Shown here: positions 1 through 9,409 of the stretch, one piece after another | How positions within the stretch are numbered: position 1 is the stretch's first letter | Layout: the number at the start of each line of letters is the position of its first letter | NCBI GenBank assembly: GCA_945643635.1 | Contig: CALZFC010000010.1 | Coordinates: forward strand, 664,501-728,500 | DNA: 64,000 nt | Direction: 5' to 3' | Origin: Allodiplogaster sudhausi | Lineage: Eukaryota; Nematoda; Chromadorea; Rhabditida; Diplogasteridae | The notes under the pieces: generated by a model | The model's database searches: none | Told to the model about the DNA's origin: nothing | What the model saw: only the letters and a program-made list of their open reading frames with translations | Program-made: the position numbers and the translations under genes

Positions 1-537
1 CTGATCACTCGCTCTGTTTGTACCAAGCCCACAACACGGCGATCAAGCGGATCGTAACATAACTTATTCAATGAGCACGTTTGCCATGTTACATTAGGTA
101 ATTTCTTGTGCGATAAAATCATGTATATCTATTTTAAAAAAATTGTTTTTATTTATTAACTTTAGGGCTTCTTCATCTTGATTCTTTTCGGTGCTTGGCG
201 CTCGCCAGTGGCGCCCCATCGGCGGCCGTTCATGGCCAAGGAGATTGAGATTGAGGCGGCGCCGCAATGGCTCGTTGGCGACGATGGACTTCGTGAGCGA
301 GCTGTCAGACTTCTCCAAAACACGCCACACGACAGGCTCATAACAATGGGAGCGGTAGGTGGTGATATTTTAACTGCTTTTATTTACATAACATCATACA
401 TATGTATATCGCAGCTCTTAATCAATCGGTTCGCATCTAATTAATCGCAATAATATTTTATATGTCGAGTTGGATATTGACAAGAGAATTTTGCATGTTA
501 ATTCACTACAGGAAATGTTTTCGGAAGCGACAGAAAT

Positions 538-887
538 TGTCGGCAAGTGCCGAGTATAGGAAGTTCTTTTCCCCCATCCTACTAATGAATCATTCCTCCC
601 TTCATCTATTTTTGGTAAAGGAAAAGAATTCTAGATGAGTTGTTTTTCACCCTTCTCTTCTGCCAGACATATGAAAAGGTCTATATGAATCACCATCTCC
701 TCCTCTTTCCTTGATATTGTGATAGAAGACAGAATGTCTGGAATGCTTTCTATCGTGCTTTAAAAGGAGAAGTCAAGCACTTATTATTCATTTTACTCTC
801 TTTATTTCGATTTTATGTTTGAGATGAACGGTTTAATTACCCAAGTTTGAGGGAGAATAAAGGATACCTGTCTTCTTGCTCGCAACA
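538..887 (+). repeat. 5' LTR of BEL/Pao element
   Basis: 350 bp, begins TGTCGGCAAG and ends GCAACA. It differs from the 3' LTR by a small change in an A-rich run near 620 and one transition near 802. It contains AATAAA near 856, a likely polyadenylation signal for the element. Confidence 0.93.
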
Positions 888-888
888 A

Positions 889-912
889 TTGGTGCGTCGG
901 CACGCGTGAATC
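889..912 (+). other. Primer binding site of BEL/Pao element
   Basis: Directly after the LTR end the sequence reads TTGGTGCGTCGGC. TGG is the complement of a tRNA CCA tail. The following bases resemble the 3' end of a glycine tRNA with mismatches; the tRNA identity is an inference. Confidence 0.55.
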
Positions 913-948
913 CTGGAGCGCCAAGTCAGAGACATAGCTGTTCCAGCA

Positions 949-2376
949 ATGTCAAAAACAATCTTGTCCAACGTGGACTCGCTGCTGCAAAAACTCAAAA
1001 AGAAACTCAACGATGCAGAAGCAATCGACTTCGACAACGATTCAATCAGTCAGTCAGAGATCGACTCTCTCGCAAAGGTAACAACTTCTTCACTCGCTTC
1101 GATACAAGTTCTACGTGAACAGCTCTTGTCAGCAATGACATCTTGGGATGAATTTATTGACCGTCTCTCAAAAGATCAACAAGTCATTCAAAACGATGCA
1201 AAAGCCAAGAAAGAAGCAGGTGATGACGGCGTCACAGCAATTCTAGACAGGGCGCTAGAGACGATGCAGCTCCTCAAAACCAACGAGCGTACTCTACTCT
1301 CATCCGCCAAACAAATCCAAAGTCAAGGCTCGGTAGCCAGCTTATGTGACAATGCTTCCGGCGAACAAGCAACACAAGGCAATCAAGCAACTGCTCCTCC
1401 CCGGTCAGTCTTTGCAAGGCATTATCACACGGACCATAATCAAGACTCGCGCATCCCCCGTCTCCCACTATTGCAAATCCCCCAATTCGATGGAAACATG
1501 AATGACTGGAGGAGCTTCATACAGCTTTTCCGTTCAACCATCGACTCGCAACCGATACCCGAGATTGAAAAGCTGAGATATCTCATGTCTGCGATTACGG
1601 GTCCAGCGAAAGACGTCATTGCGGGATATTCTGTCGTGAACGGTGCATACTCTGATGTGTTAGCAACACTTGAAGAGGAATTCGGCGACATGACAGTCAA
1701 CCGGACACGATTACACGCATTGATCCGCAGAGTCAAGAAACCGGACGAATCAATTTCGGGAGCAAGAGTCGTCATTCGCGAGCTTACGAAGCTATGCCGT
1801 CAACTCACGGAGACAGGAGCGGACATCGAACATGAGCAGATGGTCTTAACAATTCAAGAACGCCTCCCTTCCTGGCTGCTGACTGCGTGCATCAGAGAGA
1901 AAAGGAGAGCAGCTGTGAGGAATGAAGAATGGACCGTGATGGGAATGCTCAGCTTTTGCCTCGAAGAAGTTCGGGATAGACGAGCTGTCACAGAGATAGA
2001 GGATCAGTTGAGAGTGAAAGTGTCCGTTGCTGCTATCCCTCATACGAAGGAATGGAAACCAGGATCGTACTCGAAAGCCAAACAGACTGCATGGAAAAGA
2101 ATATGCCGGCTGTGCGAATCCGAAGATCATCATGCAGCTTCTTGCAACAAATTCCGAACGATGAGAGAACGGAAGGAGCAAGCCAAAGCCAAGAAGCTAT
2201 GTCTACGCTGCTTAAGCAACAGACATTCGTCGGACAAATGCACGAGCAGATTCCGATGCCTCAACTGTGGAGATAAACTCCACCACACCAGCCTCTGCAT
2301 CTCAAGCAAGGCACAGCAACCAAGAAGTCCCGCGTGGCAGGCCCCCCTCACGAACAACGACAGCATGCGCCGCTGA
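949..2376 (+). CDS. BEL/Pao gag polyprotein
   Basis: 475-residue structural protein of the retrotransposon. The N-terminal ~130 residues are polar and helix-prone. A central segment (about residues 165-340) matches the gag core typical of BEL/Pao elements (PQFDG...W..F motif near residue 180). Three zinc knuckles follow: C-x2-C-x4-H-x4-C starting near residues 386, 417 and 439, expected to bind element RNA during particle assembly. The start is the first ATG after the primer site, about 60 nt downstream of the LTR. It overlaps the protease frame by about 110 nt in a different frame, so Gag-Pol synthesis would need either a ribosomal shift or repair of an indel; I cannot tell which from sequence alone. 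Confidence 0.88.
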   Translation: MSKTILSNVDSLLQKLKKKLNDAEAIDFDNDSISQSEIDSLAKVTTSSLASIQVLREQLLSAMTSWDEFIDRLSKDQQVIQNDAKAKKEAGDDGVTAILDRALETMQLLKTNERTLLSSAKQIQSQGSVASLCDNASGEQATQGNQATAPPRSVFARHYHTDHNQDSRIPRLPLLQIPQFDGNMNDWRSFIQLFRSTIDSQPIPEIEKLRYLMSAITGPAKDVIAGYSVVNGAYSDVLATLEEEFGDMTVNRTRLHALIRRVKKPDESISGARVVIRELTKLCRQLTETGADIEHEQMVLTIQERLPSWLLTACIREKRRAAVRNEEWTVMGMLSFCLEEVRDRRAVTEIEDQLRVKVSVAAIPHTKEWKPGSYSKAKQTAWKRICRLCESEDHHAASCNKFRTMRERKEQAKAKKLCLRCLSNRHSSDKCTSRFRCLNCGDKLHHTSLCISSKAQQPRSPAWQAPLTNNDSMRR

Positions 2377-3616
2377 AACGGAGAAGGATGTGGTCCTTCT
2401 GACAACACCAGTCACTCTGATCAACCTCGAAACTGGAGAGGAACATGAAGCAACTGCATTCCTTGACTCTGGCAGCCAAGGAAGCTTCATCTCAGATGAT
2501 TTGGCAGGAACTCTTCAACTGCAGCCGAAACGGACAACCATCCTGAAGATGACTACCTTCGCAGCAGATGAAGAGAGGATAATCGAGAGCAAGGTCTTCT
2601 CGATTGGCCTTCGGCAAGAAGACGGCTCTATTCTTGAGATGACCGTCAAGAGCACTCCGACAATCGTTGGAGCAGTGCGCGCAATCACGGAGCAACAGTT
2701 CCAACAGCAGCAACCTAAAGGAGTGTACACGAAGCCAACTCTCCTAATCGGATCAGATTACTTCTGGTCGATCATTCGTCACAAAGACAAAACCCTCCCT
2801 TCCGGCTTGTCTTTGATCGACACAACGCTTGGACAGATCGCAACTGGATCCGCAGTAGTTGCAGCAGCGTTCCAAGATGATGCAATCACCAATGCCATCG
2901 CGAAAGAAGACAAGGTGAAAGAAGAAATTCTCAAGGCCATGCATTCTCTAGATTGTCTGGGCATCACAGACAGCCCTTTCGAAAAGGACGACGAAACCGC
3001 TGTGACGCTGTTCGAAGACAGCGTGACAATCTCGACTGAGCCCGGAGAAGAAGGCCGTATCTATGTTGGATGGCCGTGGAAGGAGAAGCACCCGAATCTC
3101 CCAACAAATCGAGGAATATGCTTCGGAAGGCTCAAATCTACCGTGAAGAACCTCACTGAGCAAGCACGCCTCGAGATGTACGACGAAGTCATCAAAGAAC
3201 AACTCCGCTCCGACGTCATTGAGGAGGTGCCCAAGGAACCTCCTTCTGACGGACGACCGATTTACTACTTGCCACACCACGGAGTGTACAATCCAGCCAA
3301 GAAGACGACCAAGCTTCGGATTGTCTATGATGCTTCATGTGGACCAAAGGGAAGATCACTGAACGACATGATCTATTCCGGCCCCAAGATGATTTCCAAT
3401 CTCGTTGGAATGCTCCTAAGAATGCGCTGCCACCAGTTCATCATCACAGCAGACATCAAGAAGGCCTTCCTGCAGCTCGGTCTGATCGAAAGGGATCGAG
3501 AGGCCACTCGCTTTCTCTGGCTCCGTAACCCACTCGAGTGCGTCACTGAAGAAAACATAGTCGAGTACCGCTTCAAGCGGTCCTCTTTGGCGTCATCGCC
3601 TCGCCCTTTTTGTTAG
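2267..3616 (+). CDS. BEL/Pao pol, first part: protease and N-terminal reverse transcriptase
   Basis: Open frame following gag. A retropepsin-type motif (FLDSGSQGSF) lies near residue 65, then the protease-RT linker, then reverse transcriptase palm motifs (RIVYDAS, ITADIKKAFLQ) in the last 90 residues. The frame ends at 3616 while RT homology continues in another frame from about 3600, so a one-base indel near 3575-3600 splits the polymerase. The ATG at 2267 is simply the first in the frame and not a proven start; the natural product is a Gag-Pol fusion processed by the protease. Confidence 0.85.
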   Translation: MEINSTTPASASQARHSNQEVPRGRPPSRTTTACAAETEKDVVLLTTPVTLINLETGEEHEATAFLDSGSQGSFISDDLAGTLQLQPKRTTILKMTTFAADEERIIESKVFSIGLRQEDGSILEMTVKSTPTIVGAVRAITEQQFQQQQPKGVYTKPTLLIGSDYFWSIIRHKDKTLPSGLSLIDTTLGQIATGSAVVAAAFQDDAITNAIAKEDKVKEEILKAMHSLDCLGITDSPFEKDDETAVTLFEDSVTISTEPGEEGRIYVGWPWKEKHPNLPTNRGICFGRLKSTVKNLTEQARLEMYDEVIKEQLRSDVIEEVPKEPPSDGRPIYYLPHHGVYNPAKKTTKLRIVYDASCGPKGRSLNDMIYSGPKMISNLVGMLLRMRCHQFIITADIKKAFLQLGLIERDREATRFLWLRNPLECVTEENIVEYRFKRSSLASSPRPFC

Positions 3617-6600
3617 CAGCGTCCGTCGATCATCACCTGAGCAAACAGAACTGCCAACTCGCAGAAGAACTCAAGAACAGCATTTATGCTGACAACTTCA
3701 TGATGTGTGCAGACAGTGAGGAGGAAGCAAGACGGAAATGCATCGAGGCGAAAGAACTACTAGCTTCAGCACAAATGACATTGCGCGAATTCACAAGCAA
3801 TAATGCTGCAATCCACGAAGAGTTCGCAGACGAGCCGACAGAGAAAATTACGAAGTTCTTAGGTCTCATATGGAACACTGAAAAGGATCTTCTCTCGATC
3901 AAGACCGGCCAAAAGAGAGGTGAAGTACAGACGAAAACGACAGTGAGCGCTGAACTTGCTGCCGGTTTCGACCCGCTAGGCCTCATCAGTCCTGCAGTCC
4001 TTCCTGCTCGACTATTCTTACAGAAGATCAGCAAAAAATACGACTGGAAAACAGCACTGGACGGCGAAGACCAACTTGAATGGCAACAGATCTCAGGAGA
4101 ACTCCTGGAACGCCAGATGTCCATCAAAAGGCAAGTAATCGTCAACAGCTCCACAGAACTTCACTCCTTCTGCGATGCCAGTGGTAATGGCCTCGGAGTA
4201 GTAGTTTATCTCCGAACTACGACAGAAGGTGGAATTCACGTGGTGCCTGTGCTTGCAAAATCCAGAGTTGTCCCATCCTCAGAAAAAGACAAGGAAGAGA
4301 AGGTCACGATTCCCCGTTTGGAACTAACGGCAGCACAGATTGGAGCCAAACTTCTATCCTTCACAAAAAAGGAGCTCAGAATCCAGCCGAAGCGAACGAT
4401 CCTTTGGACAGACAGCCGATGTGTGCTTGCGTGGCTGAAGAACGAAAAGCTGGAAAAGCTGCCTCGTTACGTCGGAAACCGAGTGAACTCAATTCTAGAA
4501 GAGAAAATCGAGCAAATGAGATTCGTGCCGACCAAAGAAAATCCCGCAGACATCGCATCTCGAGGAGTCCCTTTCGACGAGCTCCAGACATCTCAACTCT
4601 GGTGGAATGGACCAAGATGGCTCACAAAGGTGGAATCCGAATGGCCAGAAGCACCTCCTGTCAATGGATCCGAAGAAGACAACCAGAATGATGAAGAGAT
4701 CCATCTCCAGACAGCTGCCGTCACATCGAGCACCTCCAAACTGAAGCTGTCGCCTATCTCAATCAACACGGAAAGGTTCAGCAACCTCAGCAGGCTCCTC
4801 AATGCCACTTCTCAAGTCATCCGCTTCGCAGCTCTCATGATGAAGACTATTAACAAGTCTCCCCAGACAAGATGGCTTCAAGTCACGACAACCTCAGCAA
4901 CTCCGAGCGCTGATGAGCGAAACAACGCTCTTCGCCTCCTTCTCATGCAATGCGCTTACGATCATCCTCCAGACAAAGATTTAAAAACGAATCTAGACCT
5001 TCAAGAGAAAGATGGAATCTGGACGTGCCAAGGTCGCCTCGGCAATTGCGAACTGCCAGCGAGAACACGCCACCCGTGGTTTGTTAACGCGAAGTCACCC
5101 TTGGCGCGAGTCTTCATTCTCGACGCACACGTGCGCAGTGCACACAGCAACTCCGCAAATACGGTCGCAACTCTCCGACAGAACTTCTGGATCAACCGAG
5201 CAAAGCAGTTGACGGCGAGCGTGATCAGCTCATGCAATAGCTGTCGAAAGCGAAAGGCGACCCCTTTTGCTGCTCCACAGATGGCTCCACTGCCTCCGGA
5301 AAGAGTCATCCGTTCGCCCGCTTTCTCCTCCACTGGACTCGACTACTTCGGCCCTCTCTCAACCATCAGAAATGGTCAACCACTATCGCAATGGGTGGCA
5401 CTCTTCACGTGCACCGCGACTCGTGCAATTCACCTGGAAGTAGTCAATGATCTGTCTGCAGCAAGTGCCATCAACGCAATCAAGCGATTCATCGCAAGAC
5501 GAGGGAAACCTGTGAAGATCATCACGGACAATGCCACCTGCTTCACACTCGCCCAGAAAGCGTGCGCTGAGGCCATCGGAGACCTGAAATGGCAATTCAT
5601 TCCTCCGAGATCGCCTTGGCAGGGTGGGTTCTATGAGAGGATGGTGAAGGAAGTGAAAGTATGCCTCCGCTCCACAGCCGGCAAGAAGAAGATCGAAGCA
5701 GATGAACTCCAAACTCTGATGGCAGGAATTGAAGCCATTCTCAACAATCGCCCACTCATTCAAACGGGTGACGACGGTGAAGTCCTTCGCCCACAAGATC
5801 TTCTGCAGCCTCTGGTGAACACGACGCTGCACTCCTTCGAATTCGATGACTACGACGAGGACCAACCGAAACACAAACTACTAGAAGCATGGGAAGCGAC
5901 GAATGAACTACTCGAAAAGTTCTGGGACATCTGGACCCGGCATTATATCCCTGCATTGCGAGAACGGCATCAACAATTCATGAAGCAGAATCGTAGTCGA
6001 ACCAACAGAGCTCCAACGATTGGCGAAGTCGTGATAGTCGTCGATGAACTCAAGAAGAGAGACGACTGGCCACTCGGAAGAATCGTCAAACTACACGAAG
6101 GAACAGACGGAAACATCCGCACAGCTACAGTGAGAATGAAAAACGGGCGTGAGTTGAAGCGAAGCGTCACGCATCTTCTCGCACTTGAAGGAGAAGGAGA
6201 TACGCTGCCAGCAGAAGTTACAGAAGAGGCAACCGATACGACAGTTGATGCCGCCGATGCAGTTGACAAAAGGGCACAAGAAAAGAATCAACCAGAAGGT
6301 ACGAGCAAGAACACGACTCAACGACGCTATAACCTCAGGTCAATCGCGAAACAAGCTGTGGCGAGCATGTTTCTCATCCTGATCTTTGGAAACGGGACAC
6401 TCGCTAGCCGATGCCCTAACGACAAGGCACCACTCGGATCACAACTCTACTTCTTGGAAGAGTGCCAGGAGTACGGTGTCGCTGCCTTCAAGAAGCCCGA
6501 CGGCTCACTCTGTCACTTGTCCCGAGAATGTCCTGGAAACGCCCTGCGTAGCGAATCTGGAGACCTCTGTGGCCCTCAATGCAGTTGTGAAGAATGGGCA

Positions 6601-8307
6601 AGTGGATGCTCTCACTACCAAGGCATGTTCACACACAACTCATCCAGCAAGAATGAGAAAACCAAAGCAATCCTCGCAAATATCAAGCCAATCTACTGCT
6701 CTTGGCACCCGAATCCAAATTGCAGCAAGGATGAACTCCAAATTGACGTCTCTCAAGTTATGGTATTCGATAACTCATATTACCCTCTGAAGGAGATGAA
6801 CATCAAGTTTACCGAGATCGATCGAGCACACTGCAAGGGACAAGGAGCCAAGACTGGAACATCCGAATACTGCACTCGCTTTAATTACACAGAGAACGGA
6901 ACTGCTTTCTGTTTCCTCCCGAAACAGCCGATAGCTCTTCTCGTCACCAAACAAGGAAAGATCGCAATAAAGCAGTGGGGCTCAGTGTCAAGAACAGTCT
7001 ACGGCTTCAAGAAGGAGAAAGAAGAGTGTACCACATGCTCAATCTCCTGCTCAAATGAAGGAATTTCTGCAACCAGTGATGGTGTTCGACTGATAGCCGT
7101 ACAAATGGAGAAGTACTCGACAATGGTCGAGCATCCCACGCAGCAGCAAGAAGTGCACTTCCAGCATTCAGTGATTGCTATTCCGTACAACGTGAACGTG
7201 AAGATGCACAAAGGCAGCACTGTTGTCTTTGACAAGGACATTCACTGTGAAGCCAGAAACGTCTGCGAAAACATTACATGCACACTCTGCTGGGAAGCCA
7301 TCATCCACCTCCAATGCTATCCGAAATGGATGATCGCCCTACTCATGGCCGCCGCATACATCCTCCTATCACTAGCCGTCATGCTTCTGAGTGCCAGCCG
7401 ATGCATTTGTAAAGCGCTTAAAGGAGGCGCCAACTCTGCCCGCCTAGCCAGCAGAAGCATCATCACAGTCGGGAGGGCCGTCGCGAGCTGCATCGGAAAA
7501 TGCATCCCGAAAAGGAAACGCCATAAGGAATCTCGAATCCGTCTTGTCAGCCTCAAGAAGCGGAAAGAAGCAGTCCCGCTATTAGCTCTAGCTGTGATTC
7601 TATCAATCTTTACTCCAGCTTCAGCGTGCGACCAAACAATCATCATCACCACCACCGAGGACTTATGTCAAATCCAAGACGACAAGACAGTGATTTGCAC
7701 ATCCATTGATGTAGCGAACTTCAACGGAGCTGCAACAGGTGCAATAACCTGTCTCCAATTGAAGGACGAAAATGGCAATCCTGCAGCCTCAATCCAAATA
7801 CAAGTCGAACAGATCGCTAACAAATGCGAAAAGCAGTTCAAATTCGCCACAAGAGCCTTCGAGATCGAGACAACATCAGTGAAGAGGTGCGCTGGATCTG
7901 GAAGCTGTCAAGAAAATCGGTGTGCTATTATGGCAACCGATGAGGAGATAACTGAACTCGGGTATGTGAACAGATTCCCTGGAGTTTCTGGTTGCCTTGG
8001 AAGTTCCGGGTGTCTCTGGAACGGCTGCCTTTCTTGCAACAGCGCATGCACCTTCTTCAAATCAGTAGGAAGACCAACAGATAATCGACTATATGAAGTC
8101 TTTCACTGCTCCAGCAGTCGTGACAATCAGCATCGAATTTTCAACCAACAACGAAACAGAGAAGCAGTTCTTCAAAATGTCACCAGGAATGCTGACAACC
8201 ATGAAAGGAATCCAAGTGAAGATGAACTACGTCATCGAACCGCCCATGCCAGCCTTGACGACAGCCTTCGTATCAGACGGAGAAGTGGTGGCTCTACTGA
8301 CGCCTGA
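3610..8307 (+). CDS. BEL/Pao pol, second part (RT-RNase H-integrase) fused in frame to envelope-like region
   Basis: About 1,565 codons without a stop. The order is: RT C-terminal half with the catalytic box as YADN (about residue 26), where the second Asp of YxDD is Asn; RNase H (DASGNG, then LELTAAQ, WTDSRC, ADIAS); integrase zinc motif (H...H...CNSC, about residues 505-550); integrase core with GLDYFGP, ITDNAT and the Glu in GGFYERM; and a post-integrase domain to about residue 880. A hydrophobic leader near 6367 opens a cysteine-rich ectodomain, followed by a membrane segment and a basic stretch, then a second hydrophobic leader (about 7580-7630) and the start of a phlebovirus-G2-like domain (SGCLGSSGCLW...CLSCNSAC). 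Frame is lost near 8100. The first codon is TTG at a frame break, so it is not a real start. Confidence 0.85.
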   Translation: MLAASVDHHLSKQNCQLAEELKNSIYADNFMMCADSEEEARRKCIEAKELLASAQMTLREFTSNNAAIHEEFADEPTEKITKFLGLIWNTEKDLLSIKTGQKRGEVQTKTTVSAELAAGFDPLGLISPAVLPARLFLQKISKKYDWKTALDGEDQLEWQQISGELLERQMSIKRQVIVNSSTELHSFCDASGNGLGVVVYLRTTTEGGIHVVPVLAKSRVVPSSEKDKEEKVTIPRLELTAAQIGAKLLSFTKKELRIQPKRTILWTDSRCVLAWLKNEKLEKLPRYVGNRVNSILEEKIEQMRFVPTKENPADIASRGVPFDELQTSQLWWNGPRWLTKVESEWPEAPPVNGSEEDNQNDEEIHLQTAAVTSSTSKLKLSPISINTERFSNLSRLLNATSQVIRFAALMMKTINKSPQTRWLQVTTTSATPSADERNNALRLLLMQCAYDHPPDKDLKTNLDLQEKDGIWTCQGRLGNCELPARTRHPWFVNAKSPLARVFILDAHVRSAHSNSANTVATLRQNFWINRAKQLTASVISSCNSCRKRKATPFAAPQMAPLPPERVIRSPAFSSTGLDYFGPLSTIRNGQPLSQWVALFTCTATRAIHLEVVNDLSAASAINAIKRFIARRGKPVKIITDNATCFTLAQKACAEAIGDLKWQFIPPRSPWQGGFYERMVKEVKVCLRSTAGKKKIEADELQTLMAGIEAILNNRPLIQTGDDGEVLRPQDLLQPLVNTTLHSFEFDDYDEDQPKHKLLEAWEATNELLEKFWDIWTRHYIPALRERHQQFMKQNRSRTNRAPTIGEVVIVVDELKKRDDWPLGRIVKLHEGTDGNIRTATVRMKNGRELKRSVTHLLALEGEGDTLPAEVTEEATDTTVDAADAVDKRAQEKNQPEGTSKNTTQRRYNLRSIAKQAVASMFLILIFGNGTLASRCPNDKAPLGSQLYFLEECQEYGVAAFKKPDGSLCHLSRECPGNALRSESGDLCGPQCSCEEWASGCSHYQGMFTHNSSSKNEKTKAILANIKPIYCSWHPNPNCSKDELQIDVSQVMVFDNSYYPLKEMNIKFTEIDRAHCKGQGAKTGTSEYCTRFNYTENGTAFCFLPKQPIALLVTKQGKIAIKQWGSVSRTVYGFKKEKEECTTCSISCSNEGISATSDGVRLIAVQMEKYSTMVEHPTQQQEVHFQHSVIAIPYNVNVKMHKGSTVVFDKDIHCEARNVCENITCTLCWEAIIHLQCYPKWMIALLMAAAYILLSLAVMLLSASRCICKALKGGANSARLASRSIITVGRAVASCIGKCIPKRKRHKESRIRLVSLKKRKEAVPLLALAVILSIFTPASACDQTIIITTTEDLCQIQDDKTVICTSIDVANFNGAATGAITCLQLKDENGNPAASIQIQVEQIANKCEKQFKFATRAFEIETTSVKRCAGSGSCQENRCAIMATDEEITELGYVNRFPGVSGCLGSSGCLWNGCLSCNSACTFFKSVGRPTDNRLYEVFHCSSSRDNQHRIFNQQRNREAVLQNVTRNADNHERNPSEDELRHRTAHASLDDSLRIRRRSGGSTDA

Positions 8308-9028
8308 GGAAGAAAGAGAAGCATCAGTCTTCCCATGCAACTCCTCAGATCTCAGCCAGTGCCAATTCAGAAAGGAAGCTTGTCAGTGCAAATTAGCTGA
8401 CGACGACTTAGTCAAGTGTGCCTGCGCAAATGGACAAGCAACCGCAAATGCAATTCGAAGATGCACACTTCCACAACGGCAAGGTTCAGTCTGGTTTGAA
8501 GCAGAAGGCAGTTCGGTATCTGTGGCACAGCCGACCGCAGTTGCCGATCTTTCGATTAGAATCCAGGACTTGGAGCTCGCTCAGATCGAGTCGCATGCGA
8601 AATTCATGATGGATTCAACAAGCATGGTCGGCTGTCATAGCTGTAGTGCTGGGGCAACGCTGACGTACGTCTGCACCTCTACTCCCCATGCAGCTATCGG
8701 CCACCTGAACTGCGATTCAGGAAAAGCCCTCTCTGTGAAGTGCACGCCCGAAGCCATTACGAGGATGACTACCTTCACTTCTTCCACCTCTGAAGTTCAA
8801 GAGAACTGCCAACTAAGCTGTGGTCGCGAACAAATCAAAGTCAAGATCAATGGAACTCTCAAGACAATCTTCGATGTAAGCGAACAAAAAAGCAACACTC
8901 AGTTCGGCCTCATCATTGCCACTCGAAATAATATATTGGCCCTCCTTGCAGATCATATGTCTTATTCTATTGTTCTAATAGCATCATCAATCATGGTCAT
9001 TTTCTTCGTCTGCAAAATCTGTATGTAG
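8093..9028 (+). CDS. BEL/Pao envelope-like glycoprotein, C-terminal part
   Basis: Continues the phlebovirus-G2-like ectodomain in a new frame: about 310 residues, cysteine-rich (CQCK, CACANG, GCHSCSAG, CQLSCG), ending with a single membrane anchor (about residues 285-308) and a very short tail. Cysteine spacing and the terminal anchor resemble class II fusion glycoproteins captured by BEL/Pao elements in nematodes. It is separated from its N-terminal part by a frame break near 8090-8125, so no complete glycoprotein is encoded. The stop lies 32 nt before the 3' LTR. Confidence 0.78.
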   Translation: MKSFTAPAVVTISIEFSTNNETEKQFFKMSPGMLTTMKGIQVKMNYVIEPPMPALTTAFVSDGEVVALLTPEEEREASVFPCNSSDLSQCQFRKEACQCKLADDDLVKCACANGQATANAIRRCTLPQRQGSVWFEAEGSSVSVAQPTAVADLSIRIQDLELAQIESHAKFMMDSTSMVGCHSCSAGATLTYVCTSTPHAAIGHLNCDSGKALSVKCTPEAITRMTTFTSSTSEVQENCQLSCGREQIKVKINGTLKTIFDVSEQKSNTQFGLIIATRNNILALLADHMSYSIVLIASSIMVIFFVCKICM

Positions 9029-9060
9029 CTTTTTGTCTTCGCTAATTTCCTCTCCCCCAG

Positions 9061-9409
9061 TGTCGGCAAGTGCCGAGTATAGGAAGTTCTTTTCCCCCAT
9101 CCTACTAATGAATCATTCCTCCCTTCATCTATTTTTGGTAAAAAAAAGAATTCTAGATGAGTTGTTTTTCACCCTTCTCTTCTGCCAGACATATGAAAAG
9201 GTCTATATGAATCACCATCTCCTCCTCTTTCCTTGATATTGTGATAGAAGACAGAATGTCTGGAATGCTTTCTATCGTGCTTTAAAAGGAGAAGTCAAGC
9301 ACTTATTATTCATTTTACTCTCTTCATTTCGATTTTATGTTTGAGATGAACGGTTTAATTACCCAAGTTTGAGGGAGAATAAAGGATACCTGTCTTCTTG
9401 CTCGCAACA
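9061..9409 (+). repeat. 3' LTR of BEL/Pao element
   Basis: 349 bp, about 99% identical to the 5' LTR by eye. The bases before it (about 9043-9060) are pyrimidine-rich and end in AG, rather than forming the purine tract expected for plus-strand priming. Confidence 0.93.

Larger units (their letters stand above)
538..9409 (+). mobile_element. BEL/Pao LTR retrotransposon with envelope-like gene
   Basis: Complete element bounded by near-identical LTRs (538-887 and 9061-9409) starting TG and ending CA. It is flanked by the 5-bp target duplication GAAAT (533-537 and 9410-9414), the size usual for BEL/Pao. Order is gag with three CCHC knuckles, aspartic protease, reverse transcriptase, RNase H, integrase, then an envelope-like glycoprotein, which is the BEL/Pao layout. 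The coding frame changes three times (near 2340-2390, 3575-3610 and 8090-8125), and the RT box reads YADN. It lies in intron 1 of CMTR1-like copy A, same orientation. The LTRs differ at only a few positions, so the insertion is recent. Confidence 0.93.

Noticed and set aside
178..231. Longer N-terminal extension of copy A exon 1 as coding
   Set aside because: Its frame differs by an indel from the same region in copies C and D, and the opening codon is not ATG; the conserved protein begins at 232.
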